Shown: positions 1 to 6,065 of the stretch, piece by piece
How positions within the stretch are numbered: the stretch's first letter is position 1
How the letters are laid out: each line of letters opens with the position of its first letter
Assembly: GCA_964370965.1 (NCBI GenBank)
Contig: CAYJLW010000110.1
Location: 1-11,005, forward strand
Direction of reading: 5' to 3'
Length of the DNA: 11,005 nt
Origin: CAYJLW01 sp964370965
GTDB taxonomy: Bacteria > Actinomycetota > Acidimicrobiia > UBA2766
Translations under genes and position numbers: made by a program
The notes under the pieces: model-generated
Database searches by the model: none
The model's input: only the letters and a program-made list of their open reading frames with translations
Told to the model about the DNA's origin: nothing

Positions 1-36
1 CCCCCGGACGCACCCCCCGAAGGCACCTGACGGAGG

Positions 37-576
37 ATGGACATCTCGGTCGAGGCCCACATCAGCTACCCGCGAGAACTCGCCTACCGCACCCTGCGCG
101 ACCGGCTGGTCGAGGTGGGCGAGTTCATGCCAAACATCACCAAGATCGAGGTCAAGAGCCGCGACGACAAGAGCGACGGTGTCGTGGACTTCGTGAACGT
201 GTGGCACGGCAAAGCGGACGTTCCGGGCCTGATCCGGGCGATCATCCGCCCGGAGATGATCCGCTGGACCGACTACGCCCACTGGGACGAGTCCGACTGG
301 AGTTGCGACTGGCGCAGCGAGACGGCGTTTCTCACGGACAAGGTGGACTGCTCCGGGCGCAACACCTACGAAACCCTCCCTGACGGCACGACGATGTTGC
401 ACATCAAGGGCGACCTGAAGACCGACCTCGCCGGGATCCCGGGCGTGCCCAGGCTCATGGCCCGCAAGGTCGGTCCCGCCGTGGAGAAGTTCATCGTGGG
501 CCTCATCGAACCCAACCTCCGCTCCACTTGCGACGCTCTGGAGAAGTTCCTCGACAGCGAGGCCGCCAAGGGCTGA
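37..576 (+). CDS. SRPBCC-fold (START/polyketide-cyclase-like) protein
   Basis: This is a 179-residue soluble protein with no signal peptide or membrane segment. The start resembles the first strand and helix of SRPBCC/Bet v1-like proteins (MDISVEAHISYPRELAYRTL), and the C-terminal third (about 140-172) could form the long helix that closes the lipid- or ligand-binding cavity. Family members bind hydrophobic ligands or act as cyclases or aromatases; no ligand can be read from this sequence. It is rich in Trp and Asp around residues 76-94. The ATG was chosen because the fold begins right there, but GGAGG (32-36) abuts it with no spacing, so initiation is unusual or relies on coupling. A TGA at 28-30 may be the stop of an upstream gene outside the window. 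The family is a moderately confident inference; the coding status is firm. Confidence 0.72.
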   Translation: MDISVEAHISYPRELAYRTLRDRLVEVGEFMPNITKIEVKSRDDKSDGVVDFVNVWHGKADVPGLIRAIIRPEMIRWTDYAHWDESDWSCDWRSETAFLTDKVDCSGRNTYETLPDGTTMLHIKGDLKTDLAGIPGVPRLMARKVGPAVEKFIVGLIEPNLRSTCDALEKFLDSEAAKG

Positions 577-614
577 CGCTCCAGTCCTCGTTCACCGACG
601 AGTAGTCAGGAGTG

Positions 615-1025
615 TCAGTGTCCGGGAGAACCGCATCCCGGGGCCTGCTGGTCCGCGACTTCGAGGACGACAACGGCCACGGCCACACCGCCGTCGTGGC
701 TGAGGCTCACGTCGCCCGCGCCCACCCTGGCGGCTGACGCCACGTCGTCGTCGAGCCAGAGACCGGGGCGACCGCCCGGTTCCGTGCGGATCGCGGAGGC
801 CTGCCAGGGGAAGGCCCGCCCGAGGGCCTTGCGAACCGCCTCCTTGGCGGCGAAACGGGCGGCGTAGTGCACGGCCGGGTCGGAACGCCCCTCGCAATCC
901 GTGCGCTCGGCCGGAGTGAACACCCGTTCCTTGAGGCGGGGCCTCCGCTCCAGGGCCCGTCGCATCCGCTCCACGTCGACCACGTCGACGCCCACGCGGA
1001 CACGCCCCGAACCCAGCTCAACCAT
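615..1025 (-). CDS. acpS: Holo-[acyl-carrier-protein] synthase AcpS
   Basis: AcpS transfers the 4'-phosphopantetheine arm of coenzyme A to a serine of acyl carrier protein, activating it for fatty-acid synthesis in the cytoplasm. The 136 residues match the usual size of about 120-130 plus a short tail. The N-terminal motif GVDVVDVERM (residues 12-21) carries the predicted Mg-binding Asp14, and RFAAKEAVRKALG (57-69) carries the second metal ligand Glu62. SLSHDGGVAVAVVV (107-120) is the characteristic C-terminal strand. The last 12 residues or so (QQAPGCGSPGH) are not part of the fold. It is the last gene of the minus-strand operon. Its ATG overlaps the stop of the preceding gene by 8 nt, and no strong Shine-Dalgarno sequence is visible, so translational coupling is likely. 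It ends 38 nt from the converging SRPBCC gene. Confidence 0.9.
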   Translation of the reverse strand: MVELGSGRVRVGVDVVDVERMRRALERRPRLKERVFTPAERTDCEGRSDPAVHYAARFAAKEAVRKALGRAFPWQASAIRTEPGGRPGLWLDDDVASAARVGAGDVSLSHDGGVAVAVVVLEVADQQAPGCGSPGH

Positions 1026-1395
1026 CGACGGGCGACTCGCGCATCACGTCGAGCATCGTGTCGACCAGCCGGTAGTTGGCGAGCAACGCCGGCAGGCCCT
1101 TGCCGCGAAGCCGCCCGGTGAGAACCGCCTTGCGGGGGTGGAGCTCATGGCGCAGGATCGCCAGCCAGTCGTCGTAGGCTGCCCGACCCTCGGAGTCGGG
1201 CCGGCCCACCTTGCCCGCCCTCAGGGTGACGCTGCCGTGGTCGACCGACAGGGTGCCTTCGTGGGCCCACTCCGGCGGGGAGTCGGCCACGATCAGCATC
1301 CGGAAGCGGGCCGTGGCCGCGACCTCGCCGAAGCGTGCGTCCTTCTGCAGGGCGGCCTCGGTGGCGGCGAACCAGTCGTCGGAGAGGAAGCGCAT
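1018..1395 (-). CDS. Small SCP2-like sterol/lipid carrier domain protein
   Basis: This is a 125-residue soluble protein. It resembles the SCP2 sterol-carrier fold: strands at roughly residues 30-60 (FRMLIVADSPPEW, then GTLSVDHGSVTLRAG), then YDDWLAILRHELHPRKAVLTGRL (about 74-96), the typical region before the strand that reads G-[KR]-L-x-[VG]-x-G, and a terminal helix. SCP2 domains bind acyl-CoAs, sterols or other lipids and often lack enzymatic activity. The ATG shares one base with the stop of the upstream SRPBCC gene (TGATG), and its own stop overlaps the acpS start, so it sits in a coupled operon. A purine-rich AAGGGA precedes the start at about 8 nt. The ligand is unknown, and the family call rests on pattern recognition only. 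Confidence 0.65.
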   Translation of the reverse strand: MRFLSDDWFAATEAALQKDARFGEVAATARFRMLIVADSPPEWAHEGTLSVDHGSVTLRAGKVGRPDSEGRAAYDDWLAILRHELHPRKAVLTGRLRGKGLPALLANYRLVDTMLDVMRESPVDG

Positions 1396-1823
1396 CAGGC
1401 GGTCCCTTCCGCGCGGGCTTTGAGCTCCCCGAGGCTGCTCTCGACGATGCGCCTGCCCATCTGGCGCTTCAGGAAGCCCGGCAGCGGCACCTTGAGGTCG
1501 GCCTCCATCGAGTAGTCCACGAGCGTGGCGTCACCGTCGGGGGAGAGAACGTAGGCGCCGTCCATGCGCCGGAGGAGGTTTGAGCGCACCAAGGCGAAGT
1601 CGACGCGTTCGGGGCGCTGCACTTCGTAGCGCAGGACGTACACGATGCGCCGGCCGAACCCCTCGAGCTCGTACTCGACGACGGCGTCGGATCCCCGCTC
1701 GCCCTCGAGGATCTCCGAGCGGCGGATCTCCTTGGCGCCGCTCGTTCCCCACGCGGTGATGACGTCGCACACCGTCTCGGGGGAGGCGCCGACACGTTCC
1801 TGGGCGCTGACTCGGTCGCTCAT
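1395..1823 (-). CDS. SRPBCC family protein (polyketide cyclase/dehydrase-like)
   Basis: This 142-residue soluble protein has a typical SRPBCC layout: an N-terminal strand and helix (residues 4-27, with SAQERVGASPETVCDVI), a run of beta strands (46-110, including YELEGFGRRIVYVLRYEV and ATLVDYSMEADL) and a C-terminal helix (113-138, GFLKRQMGRRIVESSLGELK). The pattern resembles the short actinobacterial polyketide-cyclase/Coq10-like group, which binds hydrophobic ligands or acts as a lipid chaperone. An AGGAG sits 8 nt upstream of the ATG. The start overlaps the LCP gene stop by 4 nt (ATGA) and the stop touches the next ATG. Sitting beside an SCP2-like protein and AcpS, it may handle acyl or isoprenoid lipids, but that is inference. 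Confidence 0.78.
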   Translation of the reverse strand: MSDRVSAQERVGASPETVCDVITAWGTSGAKEIRRSEILEGERGSDAVVEYELEGFGRRIVYVLRYEVQRPERVDFALVRSNLLRRMDGAYVLSPDGDATLVDYSMEADLKVPLPGFLKRQMGRRIVESSLGELKARAEGTA

Positions 1824-2842
1824 TTCGCGGGCTCCTGTGGAGGTGTTTCCTTGCCGGCACGGAGGTCGGCGAGAACGGGTCCGGCCTTCGCGTCGTCCGC
1901 CACCATGTAGCTCACACCTCTGATGTTGCGGGGCACGGCAGGGAGCGTGACGTAGGCGACGTCGTGGTTGAGGCCGAAACGGTAGGCGAGGCGCAGGGCG
2001 TGCCAGTAGCTGAAGCCCGGGTCGATGCGGAAGTCGTCAGTGGCCCGCATCAGGGACGGGAAGTGCGCCAGGGTCCCGGGGCCGGCGAGCTCGGCGGCGA
2101 GCTTCTTCATGAACTCCTGCTGGCGCTTGATGCGGGAGATGTCCCCCAGGGGGTCCTTGACCCAGCGGTCGCCCTGGAGCTTCTCGAGGTGGCGGGAGCG
2201 CACCCAGGCGAGGGCCTGGTCTCCGGCGAGATCGTGGCACCCCGCCGGGAGATTCAGATTCGAGAACTCGTCCCGGACGGGGGCGTCCACGCAGATGTTC
2301 ACCCCGCCGGCGGCGGCGGAGAGATCGCGGAAGCCGTCGAAGTTCACCTCGACGAAATGGTTGACGTCCATCCCCGTCACCGACCGAACAGCCTCGATGA
2401 TCCCCTGCGGGCCCTGGTTGTACGCGCCGTTGAGCTTCCCCGTGCGTCCCCCCACCGTGACACGCAGGTCCCGGGGCAGCGACAGCATCGTCGCCCGGCC
2501 GTGGCCGGGCGGAAGGACGAGGAGCATGATCGTGTCCGCCCGCTGGCCGCCGACCTTGGCGCCGCCGAACTGCCCGGACGACTCGGCCTGGAGGTCCTGA
2601 CGGGAGTCGGAACCCACGAGGAGGACCGTCTCGACGTTCCCCGGCGGGGGCAGCGGCGTGACGGCGGCGCGGGGGATGCGCTTCCAGGTCACCCACCCGA
2701 TGCCCAACCCGGCCGCAGGGAGGGCGACCAAGAGGAGGACGACGACCCAGACGAGCTTCCCCGGTCTGGGCAGGCGGGCCCGGAGACGGCGGTGGTGGTA
2801 TTCGGTGCGCCGGATCGGTGGGGCGTCGGGGAGCGTCCGCAC
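1820..2842 (-). CDS. LytR-CpsA-Psr (LCP) family cell-wall glycopolymer ligase
   Basis: LCP proteins transfer glycopolymers from undecaprenyl-phosphate carriers onto peptidoglycan at the outer face of the membrane; in mycobacteria they attach arabinogalactan. The 340 residues begin with a short basic cytoplasmic tail (about 1-29), one membrane segment (about 30-51), then the extracellular LCP domain. Family motifs are visible: LLVGSDSR (74-81), RADTIMLLVL (101-110), SLPRDLRV (121-128), KLNGAYNQGP (136-145), WVRSRH (213-218) and DISRIKRQQ (234-242). The conserved Arg and Asp residues that bind pyrophosphate are present, so it looks active. The start is a GTG only 3 nt after the alpha-galactosidase stop, with no convincing Shine-Dalgarno, which suggests coupling. 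The C-terminal tail (about 325-340) is Pro/Lys-rich and probably disordered. Confidence 0.9.
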   Translation of the reverse strand: MRTLPDAPPIRRTEYHHRRLRARLPRPGKLVWVVVLLLVALPAAGLGIGWVTWKRIPRAAVTPLPPPGNVETVLLVGSDSRQDLQAESSGQFGGAKVGGQRADTIMLLVLPPGHGRATMLSLPRDLRVTVGGRTGKLNGAYNQGPQGIIEAVRSVTGMDVNHFVEVNFDGFRDLSAAAGGVNICVDAPVRDEFSNLNLPAGCHDLAGDQALAWVRSRHLEKLQGDRWVKDPLGDISRIKRQQEFMKKLAAELAGPGTLAHFPSLMRATDDFRIDPGFSYWHALRLAYRFGLNHDVAYVTLPAVPRNIRGVSYMVADDAKAGPVLADLRAGKETPPQEPAK

Positions 2843-2845
2843 GGT

Positions 2846-4585
2846 TCAGGAGAGGGCGAGGACGGCTGTGGGGGCGTCGGGGTCGGCCACGAGGCGGTAG
2901 CGGCCGGCGGTCAGGATGCCGGGCGTACGGTTCTCCAGGAGGTCGTCGCAGCGGGGCGTGCGTCCCTGCCGGGCGGCGCCGTCGACCTCGCGGCCGACGG
3001 CGGCGGCCTCTCTGAGGAGGTCCACCGCTTCCGGACCCAGGAGCGAGAGGTCGTCCGAGACGAGAAGGATGCCGCCGGACACCCCGGCCGCGAGCGCCCA
3101 GGCGCGGACGGCATCGTCGTCGAGGTCGGTGTCGGTCGTGCGCAACATGATGCAGTCCGGGTCGTTCAACCAGAGGCGTCGGTGCATGAAGCTGCGGGTC
3201 AGGGTGTTGCGCCAGGCGTTCCGAGTGGAGACGGCTTCCTGGTCGTATCCGGGGACGGACCACCCGGGATCCCACGAGGGGGCCACGTCGGCACCGATGC
3301 GCATGGCGTCGACCACGCCCACGGCGGGCCCCAAGGGACAGCCGCAGCCGAGGAGGAATGCTTCGTCTCCCGCGCCCCGGCGGATCGCCTCCAGCCCTGC
3401 CCGCACCCGTTGTGCCGGCGTGGCGCTGGGGTCGGCGTAGCGGCCGGGCAGCGAGGGAGCGTAGGTGAAGTCGAGCTTGAGGTAGGGGAAGCCGGCTGCC
3501 ACGAGGCCCGCAGCGACCCCTTCGAGGTGGGCGAGGACGTCCGGGCGGGTCGTGTCAAGGGTGAACGTGAGACCACCCCAACCCGGGTTCACCATCCCGA
3601 GCAGACCCTCGGCGCCGTCGGCGGTGCGGGCAAGCCAGTCCGGGTGCTCGGTGGCCACGTCGGAGTCAGGGGCGACGAGGAAGGGGGCGAGCCAGATCCC
3701 CGGCAGCAGGCCGGCCGCGGCGACCCGCCCGGCCACGGCGTCGAGCGCCGACGGGAACTTCTCGTTCGTCGTCAGCCAGTCCCCGATCGCCGCCTGGTAG
3801 CCGTCGTCGAGCTGGAACAACTCGAAGGGCCATTCGTGGGCACGGGCGAGGTTGGCGTCGAAGTCGGCCTCTGTGACGTCGCCGAAGTAGTGGTACCAGG
3901 AACACCAGCCGATCTGGTACGGCGCTGACGTACGGGCGCCGGCGGCGGCGCCGAGGCGGTCGGCCCAGCGCTCCAGGAGGGCCGATGCGTCGTCGCCGAC
4001 CTCCGTGTGGACAGGGTGCAGGTAGCGCTTTTCCCCCGGGGCGAGGACCGCACCGCCGAGGAACGCCTCCGCCACGACCGAGACGGTGTCGTCGTCCGGA
4101 TCGAGGGCGCGGATCCGCACCGTGGCGTCGTGCTCGCTGCCACCGAGGAAGCCGATCGCCACCAACGGGCCGCCCGTGTCCAGGTCGATCACGGTCACGT
4201 ACTCCGAACGGAGCTCGCCTTCCGGGACGACGTCCGCGTCGGCGTGCCACATGCCACGCAGCCACTCGGGCACGTCGGGGGTCCGGGACGGATCCTCGTC
4301 CTCCCGGAGGACAGCGAGGCCGCTGCGGGACCACGACTGGAAGCCGTTGCGGTAGAGGCGCACGCGCCCACCCGCGGGGGTCTCCTCGCAGATCCTGATC
4401 GCCCGCAGGGCCACGGGGCTGTCGGAGCGGTTTCGCACCGCCCACTCGATCGTGCCTTCGCCGGGCCGCACTTCCACGGCCACCGCGCCGAGGGCGTACT
4501 CGCCGGCCGCCTCGAACGGAGCGGCGCAGGCACCGCCTTCAGAGAGGAGGGCTTCTATCACTGGACGCGTGCCGATTCCGAGCAT
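2846..4585 (-). CDS. GH36-family alpha-galactosidase
   Basis: The 579-residue protein hydrolyses or rearranges terminal alpha-galactosides by a retaining mechanism. It has an N-terminal beta-sandwich (about 1-220) and a TIM barrel. Motifs counted from this ATG: QIGWCSWYHYF (224-234), LFQLDDGYQ (256-264), YLKLDF (368-373) with the predicted nucleophile Asp372, LGCGCPLGP (412-420) and MRIGADVAPSW (428-438) with the predicted acid/base Asp433. The length and motifs resemble the compact Thermotoga GalA type. No signal peptide is seen, so it is probably cytoplasmic. The reading frame stays open 37 codons further upstream, but that stretch is Arg/Ala/Pro-rich and crosses the divergent promoter; TACCAT six bases before this ATG supports a leaderless start here. 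It heads a five-gene operon with envelope and lipid genes. Exact substrate unknown; other GH36 specificities remain possible. Confidence 0.88.
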   Translation of the reverse strand: MLGIGTRPVIEALLSEGGACAAPFEAAGEYALGAVAVEVRPGEGTIEWAVRNRSDSPVALRAIRICEETPAGGRVRLYRNGFQSWSRSGLAVLREDEDPSRTPDVPEWLRGMWHADADVVPEGELRSEYVTVIDLDTGGPLVAIGFLGGSEHDATVRIRALDPDDDTVSVVAEAFLGGAVLAPGEKRYLHPVHTEVGDDASALLERWADRLGAAAGARTSAPYQIGWCSWYHYFGDVTEADFDANLARAHEWPFELFQLDDGYQAAIGDWLTTNEKFPSALDAVAGRVAAAGLLPGIWLAPFLVAPDSDVATEHPDWLARTADGAEGLLGMVNPGWGGLTFTLDTTRPDVLAHLEGVAAGLVAAGFPYLKLDFTYAPSLPGRYADPSATPAQRVRAGLEAIRRGAGDEAFLLGCGCPLGPAVGVVDAMRIGADVAPSWDPGWSVPGYDQEAVSTRNAWRNTLTRSFMHRRLWLNDPDCIMLRTTDTDLDDDAVRAWALAAGVSGGILLVSDDLSLLGPEAVDLLREAAAVGREVDGAARQGRTPRCDDLLENRTPGILTAGRYRLVADPDAPTAVLALS

Positions 4586-4597
4586 CACGAGATGGTA
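4586..4597 (-). promoter_or_regulatory. Leaderless -10 element for the alpha-galactosidase operon
   Basis: On the minus strand the hexamer TACCAT (4597-4592) is followed by six bases (CTCGTG) and then the ATG at 4585. A transcription start about 7 nt after a -10 box would fall on the A of the ATG, giving an mRNA without a 5' leader. There is no Shine-Dalgarno in front of this ATG, which fits. No clear -35 is seen. Confidence 0.5.
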
Positions 4598-4642
4598 GGG
4601 GGCGCCGCCGCGGAACCGGGCGCGGCAGCGACGGGACGGCGC

Positions 4643-4648
4643 TACGCT
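4643..4648 (+). promoter_or_regulatory. Predicted -10 box (TACGCT) for the Tat-exported peptidase gene
   Basis: TACGCT matches the actinobacterial TANNNT -10 pattern. It lies about 80 nt upstream of the GTG at 4729, so the transcript would carry a leader of about 74 nt. That leader contains a 7-bp GC hairpin (stem 4658-4664 with 4668-4674, 3-nt loop). It ends in GGAGG (4719-4723), five bases before the GTG and part of the perfect palindrome CCTCCGGAGG (4714-4723). No convincing -35 is seen. Confidence 0.4.
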
Positions 4649-4728
4649 GGCGACCGCGGGCGCCGCCGGCGCCCCGAGAGCTTCCCCCGATCCCACGCCG
4701 CCGGGCGTGCCGTCCTCCGGAGGCTCTC

Positions 4729-5349
4729 GTGTCGCGTCTTTCCCGCCGCACCTTCCTCGCCGCTGCCGCCCTGGTCCCGTTCCCGCGAGTCGCGGGCGCG
4801 GGGGCGTGGGACCCGCCGGCCGTGGTCGTCGCCCTCGCCTCGGGACGGCCCGGCCGCTACGACCCGGCGCCCCCGTGGGGCGGCGCAGCGGGTTGCGCCC
4901 GTGCCCTCACCCCGACCGCAGCGAACCTTGCCGAGGCTCTGCGGGTCCGCTTCCCGCGTGTCCCGATCCAGGGCCTCGCCTGCCGGCCGAACACGGCCAA
5001 CGCCGCTCAGATGTCGGTGCACGGCGTCGGTCGGGCGCTCGACGTCATGGTGGGCGGCGACGACGACACGGCGAACTGGCTCCTGGCCAACAGCGCGGCC
5101 CTCGGGGTGCAGCTCATCATCTGGCGCCGGCGGGTCTGGCGTGTGGGCGGGGGGATCCGGGCCTACGGCGGACCGAATCCCCACACGGACCATGTCCACG
5201 TCGAGGTCCACGCGGGCCCCGGCGGCGGGCGGGGGCCCGGAGGCGGTCTCCCGGGCGTCCACCTCGTGGCGCTCCGGAACGCGGAGCCCCGAGGGGCGGC
5301 GCGCCTCCCCGGGGGGGCTTCTCAGGGGGGGGCTTCGGTCCCCCCCTGA
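4729..5349 (+). CDS. Tat-exported M15-like (D-alanyl-D-alanine carboxypeptidase-fold) peptidase
   Basis: This 206-residue protein probably acts outside the membrane on peptidoglycan. The N-terminus SRRTFLAAAALVPFPRVAGAGA (residues 5-26, reported here only as key features) has the twin arginines R6-R7 followed by Phe-Leu and a short hydrophobic stretch with an Ala-rich cleavage region, typical of a Tat signal. The catalytic domain (about 55-160) shows the zinc-site pattern of M15/VanY-like and ARB_07466-type domains: SVHGVGRALDVM (96-107, His98 and Asp105) and HTDHVHVEV (152-160, His155 and His157). Residues 162-206 form a Gly/Pro-rich tail with no domain character. GTG was chosen because GGAGG lies five bases upstream and the Tat signal starts there. 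Its TGA lies inside a strong hairpin shared with the converging protease gene. Substrate cleavage is inferred. Confidence 0.75.
   Translation: MSRLSRRTFLAAAALVPFPRVAGAGAWDPPAVVVALASGRPGRYDPAPPWGGAAGCARALTPTAANLAEALRVRFPRVPIQGLACRPNTANAAQMSVHGVGRALDVMVGGDDDTANWLLANSAALGVQLIIWRRRVWRVGGGIRAYGGPNPHTDHVHVEVHAGPGGGRGPGGGLPGVHLVALRNAEPRGAARLPGGASQGGASVPP
5322..5349. terminator. Shared bidirectional terminator hairpin with UUCG tetraloop
   Basis: A 12-bp stem pairs 5322-5333 with 5338-5349 around the loop TTCG (5334-5337). It has eight G facing seven C plus one G-T wobble next to the C-G closing pair, giving the very stable C(UUCG)G tetraloop. The outermost three base pairs are TCA and TGA: they are the stop codons of the minus-strand protease gene (5324-5322) and the plus-strand peptidase gene (5347-5349). 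No T-run follows on either side, so it would be a terminator of the stem-only kind common in GC-rich actinobacteria. Confidence 0.7.
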
Positions 5350-6065
5350 TCGCCGAAGGCGTCGCAGCCCGGGGCCTCGCCCGCCTGGCGTCCCCGCATG
5401 GCGTCGACGGCAGGCTTCACGGTGGAGACGGGAATGGCCACACCTTGGTCGGTTTCGGTCAGGAGCGCTTCCACGAGGCCCACGACCTTGCCGGAGTCGT
5501 CGAAGACCGGCCCGCCGGAGTTGCCGGGACGCACGCGGTTGGAGATCACCATGACCCGGGCGTTTCCGACGGTGGCGAACTCCTGGAGCGTGCCGCGCTC
5601 GACGCGGAAGCGGCCCCCGCCGGGGAAGCCGAACACGACGAGCTCGGCACCCACGGCGGCGTCGGCGGCGGCGAGCTCGGCAGCGGCGGGGAGGTCGGCA
5701 TCCACGTGGACGAGGGCGAGGTCGGACTCGACGAACGCACCCGTGAGAGCCGCCTTCACGGTGCGGCCGTCCCAGGTCGTGATCTCCAGGTCCTCGGCGC
5801 CGGCGATCACGTGCGCGTTCGTGAGGAGCTCCCGCTCGCCTATGACAACTCCCGATCCCGACGAGATCTGGTCGCAGCCGACCGTGTGGATCCGCACGGT
5901 GGCCTGCTCCGACTTGCGGTCCGGGCTGCCCGCTGCCGGCGCCAGGAGGCCCTCGAAGTCGGGTGCGCCCTTCTCGGGATGGAGGAGGGCGCAGCCGGTG
6001 AGACCGGAGAGGCCGAAGAGGGCAGCGGCGAGCGCCGTTCGCCTGGCCCGACCGGGGCCCCTCAC
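5322..6065 (-). CDS. Lipoprotein trypsin-like (HtrA/DegP-type) serine protease without PDZ domain
   Basis: This 247-residue secreted protease has a lipoprotein signal: Arg-rich start, hydrophobic ALAAALFGLSGLTGC with lipobox LTGC, and the predicted lipidated Cys25. The chymotrypsin-fold domain follows: GSGVVI (70-75), LLTNAHVIAG with catalytic His85, SDLALVHVD with Asp115, and RPGNSGGPVFD with Ser183 (179-189). The triad is complete, so it should be active. There is no room for a PDZ domain, unlike classical HtrA. Cys64 and Cys234 could form a disulfide. The GTG start at 6065 overlaps the stop of the preceding coiled-coil gene by 4 nt (GTGA) and places the lipoprotein signal at the N-terminus; the frame is open further upstream only as an antiphase reading of that gene. 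The C-terminus is encoded within the shared hairpin. Confidence 0.85.
   Translation of the reverse strand: MRGPGRARRTALAAALFGLSGLTGCALLHPEKGAPDFEGLLAPAAGSPDRKSEQATVRIHTVGCDQISSGSGVVIGERELLTNAHVIAGAEDLEITTWDGRTVKAALTGAFVESDLALVHVDADLPAAAELAAADAAVGAELVVFGFPGGGRFRVERGTLQEFATVGNARVMVISNRVRPGNSGGPVFDDSGKVVGLVEALLTETDQGVAIPVSTVKPAVDAMRGRQAGEAPGCDAFGDQGGTEAPP

Noticed and set aside
1..30. Possible C-terminus of an upstream plus-strand gene (reads PPDAPPEGT then TGA)
   Set aside because: Too short to support a coding call; only nine codons are inside the window.
577..614. Weak inverted repeat CTCGT/ACGAG between the SRPBCC gene and acpS
   Set aside because: Only 5 bp with a 6-nt loop; too weak to call a terminator, although the converging genes would need one.
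1964..3928. A 654-codon open frame on the plus strand
   Set aside because: It is antisense to the LCP and alpha-galactosidase genes, both of which have clear family motifs. The translation is Gly/Glu/Val/Arg-rich without domains, as expected from the GC-rich opposite strand.
4586..4696. N-terminal extension of the alpha-galactosidase by 37 residues
   Set aside because: The added residues are Arg/Ala/Pro-rich and unlike the GH36 N-terminus. The stretch overlaps promoter signals for both strands, and the leaderless hexamer supports the ATG at 4585.
4007..5554. A 515-codon open frame on the plus strand
   Set aside because: It runs across the alpha-galactosidase, the promoter region, the peptidase and the protease gene in the wrong frames; low-complexity Arg/Pro/Ser translation.
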